This document shows positions 44,482-51,242 of a stretch of DNA of 64,000 bases, in pieces. Every line of letters begins with the position of its first letter. The stretch's first letter is position 1. Origin of the DNA: Prostheceraeus crozeri (Eukaryota > Platyhelminthes > Polycladida > Euryleptidae); NCBI GenBank assembly GCA_907163375.1, contig CAJQUW010008747.1, forward strand, positions 111,528-175,527, in the 5' to 3' direction. Position numbers and translations under genes: made by a program. The notes under the pieces are model-generated. The model saw only the letters and a list, made by a program, of their open reading frames with translations, searched no databases and was not told where the DNA came from.

Positions 44482-44698
44482 AAGTGTATCATTTTTGAAG
44501 ATTCGTACCAGCAGTTACAATTTGTGTTATGAACCCGAACTTTTTCCTGCAGCTCTCATTAGTTGTTGGTTACCTGTGCATGTTGCAATCTTTCATAATA
44601 GTAAAGTGATCATTACTGGACTAAAATCTCATGTGCAAGCAAATGTAATCCTAGACTATCTCATCGAGTATGTACGTACCCAGCGGATTGTAAAATAA
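44153..44698 (+). pseudogene. TATA-binding-protein-like gene (two TBP repeats), one TAG
   Basis: The frame from ATG 44,153 to TAA 44,698 is 181 codons, the size of the TBP core, with a single TAG at 44,369-44,371 between the halves. Repeat 1: IVNILRRFRLYTKIDLTTLH, then NSKYYPGRPQMLVVKM and NGTVQILGALS. Repeat 2: ENMVISTQL, then YEPELFPAALIS, VAIFHNSKVIITGLKS and a closing helix. YEPELFP and the strand ending in (V/T)GLK are hallmark TBP segments. The protein would bind TATA-like DNA with a saddle fold. It overlaps the end of the PC4-like gene. The TAG may be a pseudogene lesion, a sequencing error, or a read-through site. A second, more decayed homologue is at 55,552-55,978. Confidence 0.9.
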
Positions 44699-44724
44699 AA
44701 AACAATTTTTCCAACATGATGTTT

Positions 44725-45186
44725 TTATTTCAAATCATGATAGAACTTACAAATCATTTTTTCATTGGAGGGTCGATTACATGAAAAGTTTTGAATAACA
44801 GATACAAAACGAGATACATGTAAACGTTTTAAGATGAAGTACAGTACAAAAGCACCACACGTTGATGAAAGTGGATGTTGTAGTATGCGTTCATTTCGCT
44901 GATATTGACGCGTATGTTTTCTCAACCACTGCTGTGTTGGTATATTTGGAGGTTGAGCAAGAGAGTCAAATAGTTCACCACGTCGGTCTTCTCCAATAAA
45001 CATCGCTTTCCTATGCTCACCGCCTAAATTCTGCGAATGAGTGTTTAGCACAATAAGGATGGGATAGTGATTTACTGCAGGTGGTAAGGTATCGAGTGAA
45101 TAGACATTATCGAAAGATTTCAACGTCACTTCGTCTGCATTACGCTGCACTTTAGTCTTAATATCGTCAGCAGTCAACCAACTCAT
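44725..45186 (-). CDS. Adenain-type cysteine protease (153 aa)
   Basis: An intact frame begins MSWLTADDIKTKVQRN. The catalytic residues of the Maverick/adenovirus maturation protease are visible: His in NLGGEHRKAMFIG, an acidic partner in GELFDSLAQPP, a Gln before the Cys in ILQHPLSSTCGAFVLYF, and Cys in that same segment. Length is close to the family norm. It would cleave capsid and core precursors during virion maturation. Its ATG overlaps the stop of the capsid gene (TAATG at 45,184-45,188), so the two are likely on one transcript. No damage is seen. Confidence 0.88.
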   Translation of the reverse strand: MSWLTADDIKTKVQRNADEVTLKSFDNVYSLDTLPPAVNHYPILIVLNTHSQNLGGEHRKAMFIGEDRRGELFDSLAQPPNIPTQQWLRKHTRQYQRNERILQHPLSSTCGAFVLYFILKRLHVSRFVSVIQNFSCNRPSNEKMICKFYHDLK

Positions 45187-46062
45187 TAACGATTATACTG
45201 AATAATCACGTCACGATACTTTGTAATTTCAATATTTGAATCGAAGACTGCATAAATTAATACATTGATCGTCTCAGGTAGTGTTCTTTTGAACGTCAAA
45301 TCCAAACGAATATTATGAGGCACGTTCGCTTGACGATAGGGTGCACTAATTTCGCTGTCAGCAGTCAAATCAGCATGCCCTCTAATGACACTTGGATTCC
45401 ATACTACTCGACGAATGTAAAGTGCAATATCTTCCACATGAATTCTAAAATTGTCAACTTTACCAAATGCATTCAGCGCATATTCAGGCTTATTCAATGT
45501 CAGCTTGAGTCGCATGCTGGTATTACAGAGTAAAAACTTTGACTGTCTAAAGAAGTCTAAATTCAGCGGACCATGTAGCTGACATACTTTACTATCTTTA
45601 ATCATAGCAGATCGCTTTATAAAGCCACTGTTTGATTCAGCATCAAATTTTCCTGCTTCATCTCTGTACCATCCCATTGCTTCCATATGACTTTTTTGTG
45701 CTGCTGGATGAAACTGTGATACATGATTGAAATATGATTTATAGGGATAATCGCTTTGACCACCTTTCACCTGCTGCTCTCCAATCGTTAGAGAAACATC
45801 GCGAAGTAATGTAGTCAATGGTAAATTGTTCAGTCCAACTTTATGTCTATCGTCAATAGCAGTTCCATCTGAATTCTAAACCTCAAATCAACCATCGCAT
45901 AACTCAAATCTATGTAGTCATCACTACCACCAGGAATAACAAATTCAATGGGGCCAGCATTCTCAGCTGTTCGAGGATGATAATCTACAATACTTGAACT
46001 AAGAATATCTGTCTGTATGGCTTGTTGATCAAACAAACAAATCCGGAAGTTTTACACTCCAT
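45186..46062 (-). pseudogene. F54H12.2-like Maverick capsid protein, frameshifted and shortened
   Basis: The start is the ATG at 46,062 (MECKTSGFVC). After a frameshift in the T-run near 46,040 it reads GPIEFVIPGGSDDYIDLSYA, then a second frameshift near 45,862, then an open frame of 210 codons from 45,818. Recognisable segments are DYPYKSYFNHVSQFH, FFRQSKFLL, DNFRIHVEDIALYIRRV and the closing RLDLTFKRTLPETINVLIY. These are landmarks of the capsid family annotated as F54H12.2-like in animal genomes. The part between the HADL region (about 45,375) and the closing strands seems far shorter than usual, about 290 residues in total against about 450. It is either an internal deletion or a compact variant. 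It would form the virion shell. Confidence 0.75.
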
Positions 46063-46064
46063 GA

Positions 46065-46520
46065 TTAGTAGTTATAGCAGCGTCGTCGTTTAGCGCCTGA
46101 TGAATGATTAGAGCCTCTGCGACGTTTGCGTGAATGCCTTTTGGCTGAAGATCGCACCTTACCAGCTCCGCGATGTTTCCTTCTTCCTTTATTCATTCGT
46201 TTAGGTGATTTCTTTCCTTGAGTAACACCAGCAAATGTCTGCTTCAATGTTTTTAAACCGCGTTCCTTCCCACGATTCAACAAACTGCTCTTAAAACTTC
46301 TACCTCTGGAAAGATCACTAGCAACATCACCAGCAAAGCCAACGGCATTACTTAAAACATTTCGTTTTAAAGATCTACCGACATTGGATATGAGAGGTGC
46401 TACAACAGATTTCAGTGCACCAAGTATGCTACCTCCACGTTGGCGGCGAGCGCCGATGTAAATTTGTCCTCCACCACTTACATAGGAGGGTCGTGAATAA
46501 AATGAGGCAGTTGGATTCAT
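46065..46520 (-). CDS. Basic core protein, pX/pVII-like (151 aa)
   Basis: An intact frame begins MNPTASFYSRPSYVSGGGQI and has a Gly/Arg-rich N terminus ending RRQRGGSILGALKSVVAPL, a hydrophobic or amphipathic segment (about residues 30-75), and a strongly basic C terminus (KSPKRMNKGRRKHRGAGKVR and a later KRRRGSN run). This layout recalls adenovirus core and cement proteins processed by the viral protease; GG-containing stretches could be cleavage sites. It probably condenses the element DNA in the virion and helps membrane disruption. It lies between integrase and capsid genes, 2 bp from the capsid start, on the same strand. Confidence 0.65.
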   Translation of the reverse strand: MNPTASFYSRPSYVSGGGQIYIGARRQRGGSILGALKSVVAPLISNVGRSLKRNVLSNAVGFAGDVASDLSRGRSFKSSLLNRGKERGLKTLKQTFAGVTQGKKSPKRMNKGRRKHRGAGKVRSSAKRHSRKRRRGSNHSSGAKRRRCYNY

Positions 46521-46561
46521 AGCTCAAACCCTAAACATTGTTAGTTACAACTTTGCATGAA

Positions 46562-47782
46562 TCACTGTCGATCACTTAGATGAAAGATGTCGGCACGACG
46601 CATCCAAGACTTCATACTTGAAGGATAACCAGCCCATTTAACAAGACACCATTCTTCACCTTGGCGTTTTTTACATCGAATGATTTTCTCTACCAAATAT
46701 GTTTCACTTTCAGTGACTACCTCAATCTCATCGCGGTAAAAGCTACCCTCAATTTCTTCATTATTGTAATCTTTCAACTTGTAGGTGGTGGGAGAGTCTT
46801 TTTGATCAATCCTTGATACTGTAAATACCTCCTCTGTCCAATTCGGGAGGTACCCTTTGGCAAAAACACTTTTCACTTTTGAGATGCGAACTTTGTCACC
46901 AATTTTCACATCACTTTTCACATGAGTGCGTTTACGCTGGAATGATTCGCGCACTTTATCTACATTGTCAGCATTTACATCTACTGGTCTGAGCCCAATA
47001 GAACGATGAACAGAGTGATTGTAGGCATGGAGTGTATCTTGTAGAACCTTTGTCCAATTTTGTGTCAAGTTGGCAGTAAAATGTCGCCACAAGCGATTTT
47101 TTAATGTGGGATTAAAACGTTCAACGAGTGCAACTTTATAAGCGCTCTTTACACTAAACAACTCAATGTCATGCCTCTCAAATAATCTTCTCACATGCTG
47201 ATTTTCAAACTCTTTTCCTTGATCACTCTGAATTCTTTTTGGAATCCAACCTTCTCGAAAAATTGTTTGGAATGCTTTTGCTACTCCTTTCCCTTCTTTA
47301 GTTTTTAAAGGTTGAGCCCACGCATAACGCGAGAAAATATCAATGACGGTTAAAATAAAATTATTGCCCGAGTTATGTTTTGAAATGGAGGCGACATCAC
47401 ACAAATCTGCTTGCCACTGTTCATAAATGTCATGAACAATATAATCGCGGGTGCGGTACTTCTTTTTCGCTTGTTTGTGGAGTGTATAGGTAGCCTGACC
47501 CTTTAACCATCGTTTCACTTGTGATTGTGGAAGACCACTCGCTTTTGACAATTTCTTGATCGATGCAAATCCTGCTCGATGTTTTACATCATAATAGATT
47601 GACTTCAAACGCTCAGTCGATGACGACTGACTCTTTTTCCTCCTTCTCATCTTTTTGCTTTCTTGCCTTTTTACATTTACAACAACTGCAGCATTTAGCT
47701 TTAGCGGTTTTGCGATCATGTTCACATTGCTTAGGGGTCTCATTGTGAGAGCTGGCGCAGCAAGTGCAAGTGACAACGACAC
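46562..47782 (-). CDS. Retrovirus-type (rve) integrase with chromodomain (≤406 aa)
   Basis: The rve core has the catalytic triad in WQADLCDVASISKHN (D), RIQSDQGKEFENQ (D) and ALVERFNPTLKNR (E). An N-terminal helix-turn-helix (IKKLSKASGLPQSQVKRWLK) is followed by the YTLHKQAKKKYRTRDY linker. After the core there is an SH3-like strand region (GDKVRISKVKSVFAKG) and a C-terminal chromodomain (YLVEKIIRCKKRQGEEWCLV, then KWAGYP). The family normally starts near LKSIYYDVKHRAG, so the first ~55 residues may not belong to it; they overlap a Cys-rich frame. It inserts the element DNA, and the chromodomain may direct it to marked chromatin. The frame is undamaged. Confidence 0.93.
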   Translation of the reverse strand: MSLSLALAAPALTMRPLSNVNMIAKPLKLNAAVVVNVKRQESKKMRRRKKSQSSSTERLKSIYYDVKHRAGFASIKKLSKASGLPQSQVKRWLKGQATYTLHKQAKKKYRTRDYIVHDIYEQWQADLCDVASISKHNSGNNFILTVIDIFSRYAWAQPLKTKEGKGVAKAFQTIFREGWIPKRIQSDQGKEFENQHVRRLFERHDIELFSVKSAYKVALVERFNPTLKNRLWRHFTANLTQNWTKVLQDTLHAYNHSVHRSIGLRPVDVNADNVDKVRESFQRKRTHVKSDVKIGDKVRISKVKSVFAKGYLPNWTEEVFTVSRIDQKDSPTTYKLKDYNNEEIEGSFYRDEIEVVTESETYLVEKIIRCKKRQGEEWCLVKWAGYPSSMKSWMRRADIFHLSDRQ

Positions 47783-47828
47783 TCACCTCCGGCGGCTCAT
47801 TACATGGTAAGCAACACATCTGCTTCAT
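47613..47828 (-). CDS. Cys-rich small protein overlapping the integrase start (71 aa)
   Basis: A frame from 47,828 begins MKQMCCLPCNEPPEVSVVVT, then CTCCASSHNETPKQCEH and AKCCSCCKCKKARKQKD, with a highly charged tail ending at 47,613. It has thirteen Cys in 71 residues, spaced in pairs, which strongly suggests zinc binding. It starts 2 bp after the stop of the upstream gene, as do other tightly packed genes in this block. It occupies the region of the integrase frame that shows no domain. I think this is the real gene and the integrase starts further down, but I have no homologue to prove it. Confidence 0.5.
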   Translation of the reverse strand: MKQMCCLPCNEPPEVSVVVTCTCCASSHNETPKQCEHDRKTAKAKCCSCCKCKKARKQKDEKEEKESVVID

Positions 47829-47829
47829 A

Positions 47830-48522
47830 TTAATAGTCTGAGAACATGTATTTCTTGGGAGGAGCTGTTTTACGTTTTCCTTTTACTAGTTTTAGTGGTG
47901 GCGTAGATCTACGTCGAGTTCTTCCTCTTATTTGCTTAGTGAGTGTGGGAGGGGATGTAGAAGGTGACTTCTTTAACCAATTTGTTGGCATTTTCATCGT
48001 CTGAAGCATTGGAGCAGTAGCCACTGTTGAATCAAGTTCTTTCAATGTCTCATTATTCAAAGCAAATTTTGGCACATTATGCTTTTTCAATAGTTTAAGA
48101 AAGTATGTCCACCCAGGTGGAACATAGCCCTGACGGCGCTTTCTATGTGTCGCATACTGAATCAAGTCTTCATAACGTGAAGCATCAATCACTTTATTTT
48201 CATCTGTAATGATTTCTCCTCTATCATTTACATTGAGGTGGGGTTCAATACTATTGAAAAGAGATTTGGCATGTGCACGAGATGCTAAAGGTGTAGCAGT
48301 CGACACAGAGTCACGCATCTTATTCTTCAAGTTTTTCAATTGCTCAACAGTTTCCGATTGTAATAATACAGCACGATGTGGATCTTTGATGTGAACATTT
48401 TGCTGATAATCTAATTCTTTCCTATACATTTGATTTGCAAGAGGTTGCTTTACTTGCTGCATGGCAGTCAATTGTACATATTCATCCTGAGGAATAACAA
48501 TCATGCGAGAATAAGAACTCAT
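47830..48522 (-). CDS. Conserved Maverick protein of unknown function (230 aa)
   Basis: An intact frame begins MSSYSRMIVIPQDEYVQLTA, then a helical region (VEQLKNLKNKMRDSV), a central segment YVPPGWTYFLKLLKKHNVPK, and a very basic Pro/Thr-rich tail ending KKYMFSDY. Its ATG overlaps the ATPase stop (ATGA). The YVP..WTYFLKLL block reads like a small folded domain and the tail like a DNA- or RNA-binding region. Proteins of this pattern occur between the ATPase and integrase genes in other Mavericks, where the role is unknown; scaffold or transcription factor are possibilities. Confidence 0.5.
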   Translation of the reverse strand: MSSYSRMIVIPQDEYVQLTAMQQVKQPLANQMYRKELDYQQNVHIKDPHRAVLLQSETVEQLKNLKNKMRDSVSTATPLASRAHAKSLFNSIEPHLNVNDRGEIITDENKVIDASRYEDLIQYATHRKRRQGYVPPGWTYFLKLLKKHNVPKFALNNETLKELDSTVATAPMLQTMKMPTNWLKKSPSTSPPTLTKQIRGRTRRRSTPPLKLVKGKRKTAPPKKYMFSDY

Positions 48523-49184
48523 AGTTTGTAGATAATCATGGGAGTTTTCAAAATATCACTTCGAAATCTAAATTCTTCCGGACACTCTTGCGTAAAGTCA
48601 ATGAATAAGTAACCGTGTGGTTTTTCAGTAGCTGCTTGAAAAATTTCAATTACGGCTTTTGATTCTCTTGGTGCAACTTGTCGCGCTAAAATTTCAAATT
48701 GCCTTTTATCTCGCGGATTCTTGAAAATAGCATAATAGTGTGTATTCAGGTTTCGTGTACGAGCTTCTTTTCCATCAGGAAACAAATTTTGTGTGATATA
48801 GATGATAAAACACCTTTTATGATGTGCTGCGCGAGTGAACATATCTGTAACATCTTTTGAATTCTTACTTTCTTTTAATAAATCATCCAATATAACAACA
48901 TCATTAGACTGAAGTTTATCCACTGGAATAATTCCTGCATGTCGAATAAAGTTGCGACTTTGCAATTCCTGAAACAGCGACGGTTGATAAATACCATAAC
49001 ACCAAATCACTCGATTGATAGGTTCCTTAAACAACTCCCTTCTTTTATCCAATAAATTCAGCGTGAAAACAGTTTTACCTGCATGAGATGGACCTGATAC
49101 AGTCAGAACTTTATCACATTGAAGTCTGAAATCCATTATAATACTTTGAGATTCAACATTTGCATAATTAACGTTTAGAGCCAA
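48519..49184 (-). CDS. Genome-packaging ATPase, FtsK/HerA (A32-like) (221 aa)
   Basis: An intact frame begins MALNVNYANVESQSIIMDFR. Walker A is VSGPSHAGKTVF (residues about 29-40), Walker B is DVVILDDLL (about 93-101), and a sensor-type Gln lies in CFIIYITQNLF. Length and motif order match the packaging ATPases of Polintons and nucleocytoplasmic large DNA viruses. It would pump element DNA into the capsid. It overlaps the neighbouring genes at both ends (17 nt and 4 nt), as in a compact polycistronic block. Confidence 0.93.
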   Translation of the reverse strand: MALNVNYANVESQSIIMDFRLQCDKVLTVSGPSHAGKTVFTLNLLDKRRELFKEPINRVIWCYGIYQPSLFQELQSRNFIRHAGIIPVDKLQSNDVVILDDLLKESKNSKDVTDMFTRAAHHKRCFIIYITQNLFPDGKEARTRNLNTHYYAIFKNPRDKRQFEILARQVAPRESKAVIEIFQAATEKPHGYLFIDFTQECPEEFRFRSDILKTPMIIYKL

Positions 49185-49518
49185 AGATATTACCCAATAG
49201 GTTACCCACGACAGGAGCTAGCATCGGAAGTATTGCTGAAAGGAAACCGCCCTTTTGTGTTAGAGTTTTCCTCTTTCTTTGAAGGGTGACTTTGGGATTG
49301 GAGATGAAACGCAATTTCGTAGCATATCGCTTAAGTAACTTTCGTTGTTTTGGTGCTAATTTCTTCGTCCTCAACTTTCTCACATGAGAAATAATTTCAC
49401 AAATAAATTTACCGTTAGCATGTCGTATAGCATTGTATCGCTGATTTGCTTTCATTCGTCGGAGAGCTTGAATGGCTGAAGAAAACTTTGAAGACTTTTG
49501 ACTTTTACGTTTCGCCAT
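49168..49518 (-). CDS. Conserved basic Maverick protein with QKGGF tail (116 aa)
   Basis: An intact frame begins MAKRKSQKSSKFSSAIQALR, then a helical basic region (FICEIISHVRKLRTKKL), KRKTLTQKGGFLSAILP and a Gly/Leu-rich hydrophobic C terminus. A basic helical body, then L.QKGGF, then a hydrophobic tail recurs in small proteins next to the ATPase in Mavericks. The GG could be a cut site for the adenain-type protease, releasing an amphipathic peptide. The role is inferred as a minor virion or membrane-active protein. It overlaps the ATPase start by 17 nt. Confidence 0.6.
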   Translation of the reverse strand: MAKRKSQKSSKFSSAIQALRRMKANQRYNAIRHANGKFICEIISHVRKLRTKKLAPKQRKLLKRYATKLRFISNPKVTLQRKRKTLTQKGGFLSAILPMLAPVVGNLLGNIFGSKR

Positions 49519-49586
49519 TTTACGTTTTTCGCCATTTTCCGTGTTAGTCTTTGCTAAAACCTATCTTTACCACATTTGCATAGGTA

Positions 49587-49910
49587 CTAACTATTGCGAC
49601 ATAAGTGACACTCGAAATGAGCAATGTCACAGTGGTTACATTTGCAAAGTTGAATGCAATTACGTATGAAACAGCGTTGACAAAAAGCGTGCTTACAACT
49701 CTTGAAGATGCGCTTTTCATTTCCATCCTTTCGCTTACATACATCACAACACATAGTTTCACCGTTACTGATGTCTATAGCAAGTCTTTTTGAAGATATG
49801 AATTTGCTAGCCTTTTCTAAATAATAGACGCATGTACAGAAGGAATATACTTCGAGAGTGAGCAGACATAGCTCGAAAACCAGTTGTGCTACAATCAAGT
49901 ACCACTGCAT
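49587..49910 (-). CDS. RING-like protein with N-terminal membrane segment (~107 aa)
   Basis: The ATG at 49,910 follows the upstream stop by three bases. The first ~30 residues are a hydrophobic, Cys-containing helix (LVFELCLLTLEVYSF), likely a membrane anchor or signal. The C-terminal half is a RING-like Cys/His array: CCDVCKR, then FKSCKHAFCQRCF, CKCNHCD and CHLCRNS. It could be a membrane-anchored ubiquitin ligase acting on host proteins, as RING proteins of many DNA viruses do. The spacing C-x2-C-x14-C-x-H-x2-C-x2-C fits a RING; the last pair is compressed. Confidence 0.6.
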   Translation of the reverse strand: MQWYLIVAQLVFELCLLTLEVYSFCTCVYYLEKASKFISSKRLAIDISNGETMCCDVCKRKDGNEKRIFKSCKHAFCQRCFIRNCIQLCKCNHCDIAHFECHLCRNS

Positions 49911-49912
49911 TT

Positions 49913-50323
49913 TCAATTTTTCTTTATAGAAAGTTGAATGTAAATATCTGAAATTGCTTCAATCACTAGACTGCTGCCATGATGGTTAAATGCGTTAAGA
50001 CGTTCAGCAATTTTTATCATATGTCTTTTAAAAAATTCTTCGGGGTGATTTACCACTTCCATTGAATAAGAAGCAAAATGGAAAGAGCGACTTTCCACCT
50101 CTTCCTTTCCAAAATGACTAAACCTAATTTTCGCAACTAATCGCGCAATAACAATGCTATCAGAGAATGTATTCATTAACTCTAGAAATAGAGTGCTAGC
50201 ATCATCGACCACTGCTTCGATGTCGGTCTCATCTTTATGAAAATTTATCACATAATCTTGAACAGCTCCTCTTAAACTTTGCCTATGAAAATGTAAAGTT
50301 CCGCAGTCGTTTGAGAAAGACAT
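49913..50323 (-). CDS. Stand-alone paralogue of the PolB N-terminal domain (136 aa)
   Basis: An intact frame begins MSFSNDCGTLHFHRQSLRGA and ends GSSLVIEAISDIYIQLS. The C-terminal two thirds (IVIARLVAKIRFSHFGKEEV; SFHFASYSMEVVNHPEEFF; HMIKIAERLNAFNHHGSSLV) parallel the N domain of PolB in the same element (about 36,880-37,140), with the same strand-helix pattern and the (R/G)-S-LV-I/F-I ending. A homologue with one stop is in the outer Maverick at 56,917-57,339. The role is unknown; it may act as a polymerase cofactor or as a decoy binding partner. It is separated from the RING gene by three bases. Confidence 0.6.
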   Translation of the reverse strand: MSFSNDCGTLHFHRQSLRGAVQDYVINFHKDETDIEAVVDDASTLFLELMNTFSDSIVIARLVAKIRFSHFGKEEVESRSFHFASYSMEVVNHPEEFFKRHMIKIAERLNAFNHHGSSLVIEAISDIYIQLSIKKN

Positions 50324-50452
50324 GATCGCCCTTTATCTATCCCATCCATTGCATGAAAACAACAACTCTTCTCATAGTAACATTTATTGAATAACGGTAA
50401 CAAGCATGCATTATAAATGAATGGTTTGAAAGAGATAAAATAGATACAGCTG

Positions 50453-50941
50453 TTAACTATCATACAGCGAGCAATGATAACCATACAGGACTTTGGCAGT
50501 GTTGAGGTAAGGAGGAAAGAAGCATTGGTTATGAACGTAGCTACTACAACGAACAGACAAAATAGGAACACACAATTCCTTAAAACGTTTCGTGACTTCA
50601 TGGTAGTGTTTATTCACTCTACTATCCCAAGGCGGGAGCAAAATATCATCAATGATTAGATTGGGAAATACTTTTCTCTCCTTACCAGGATTATTACAAA
50701 AGATGCGTATAACATTGAAAGCAGCTAACCATCGTTTAAAGTCAATAAGAAGAGCAGTCTCACAAGAAAAGCCATAGTCTTGCAAATATTTCAGATTAAG
50801 TCCATGAATGTGTTTTCTCGCCCATTGATCAACATTGGGATCGCAGTTGGCATGTTGATGATAGACACTAACAATCTGATATGTCCAATTGTTCATAGCA
50901 ATAGCACTGAGCTCCTGTACAGGTTCACCCTCACAATCCAT
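50453..50941 (-). CDS. DEDDh 3'-5' exonuclease-like protein (162 aa)
   Basis: The frame begins directly with motif I, MDCEGEPVQELSAIAM, where D-x-E are the first metal ligands. WARKHIHGLNLKYLQDYGF and a conserved NxP (FCNNPGKE) follow, and the C terminus has HCSLYDS, the H-x4-D pattern of DEDDh nucleases. The overall layout matches short exonuclease-like proteins I associate with invertebrate and fish Mavericks. It could proofread, trim ends or degrade host RNA. Because the frame opens at motif I, an upstream spliced exon may be missing; the ATPase-type genes nearby use such micro-exons. Confidence 0.6.
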   Translation of the reverse strand: MDCEGEPVQELSAIAMNNWTYQIVSVYHQHANCDPNVDQWARKHIHGLNLKYLQDYGFSCETALLIDFKRWLAAFNVIRIFCNNPGKERKVFPNLIIDDILLPPWDSRVNKHYHEVTKRFKELCVPILSVRCSSYVHNQCFFPPYLNTAKVLYGYHCSLYDS

Positions 50942-50993
50942 AAAAATGATGATAGAAGCCTAAAACGGAAATTTACACATCTAAGGAAACGTT

Positions 50994-51242
50994 CTATAAC
51001 ATATTACAAAATGAAGAATTACATCGATGCTTTTCACGACAAAATACACAAATGATATGATGGCAACGAGGAAGTAAAATGTATCTAATAAGGCCATGTC
51101 TACGACACTCAAAGCACATAAGCGAATTGTCATAGGGTAGAGTTAGGAAAGGACTAGTAATTCTCCTTCTTTGATTTGCGTTTTGATGCAGCATTCTTCT
51201 CCGACTTGCGCTTCGTACAACTGCTGTTAAGGATTTGATCAA
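50994..51242 (-). CDS. Second RING-like small protein (82 aa)
   Basis: A minus-strand frame has a basic N terminus (SASRRRMLHQNANQRRR), then LMCFECRRHGLIRYILLPRC, HHIICVFCREKH and CNSSFC. The C-x2-C...C-x-H-x2-C-x2-C pattern fits a RING-like fold, similar in style to the gene at 49,587 but not an obvious duplicate. It overlaps the tail of the gene at 51,154 on the same strand. Two RING-like genes in one element suggest interference with host ubiquitin pathways, which is inference only. Confidence 0.5.
   Translation of the reverse strand: MIKSLTAVVRSASRRRMLHQNANQRRRITSPFLTLPYDNSLMCFECRRHGLIRYILLPRCHHIICVFCREKHRCNSSFCNML

Noticed and set aside
44481..44698. Reading the 44,375 frame as an independent gene
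   Set aside because: It is in the same frame as the TBP repeat 1 segment and separated from it only by one TAG; together they form one TBP-length protein.
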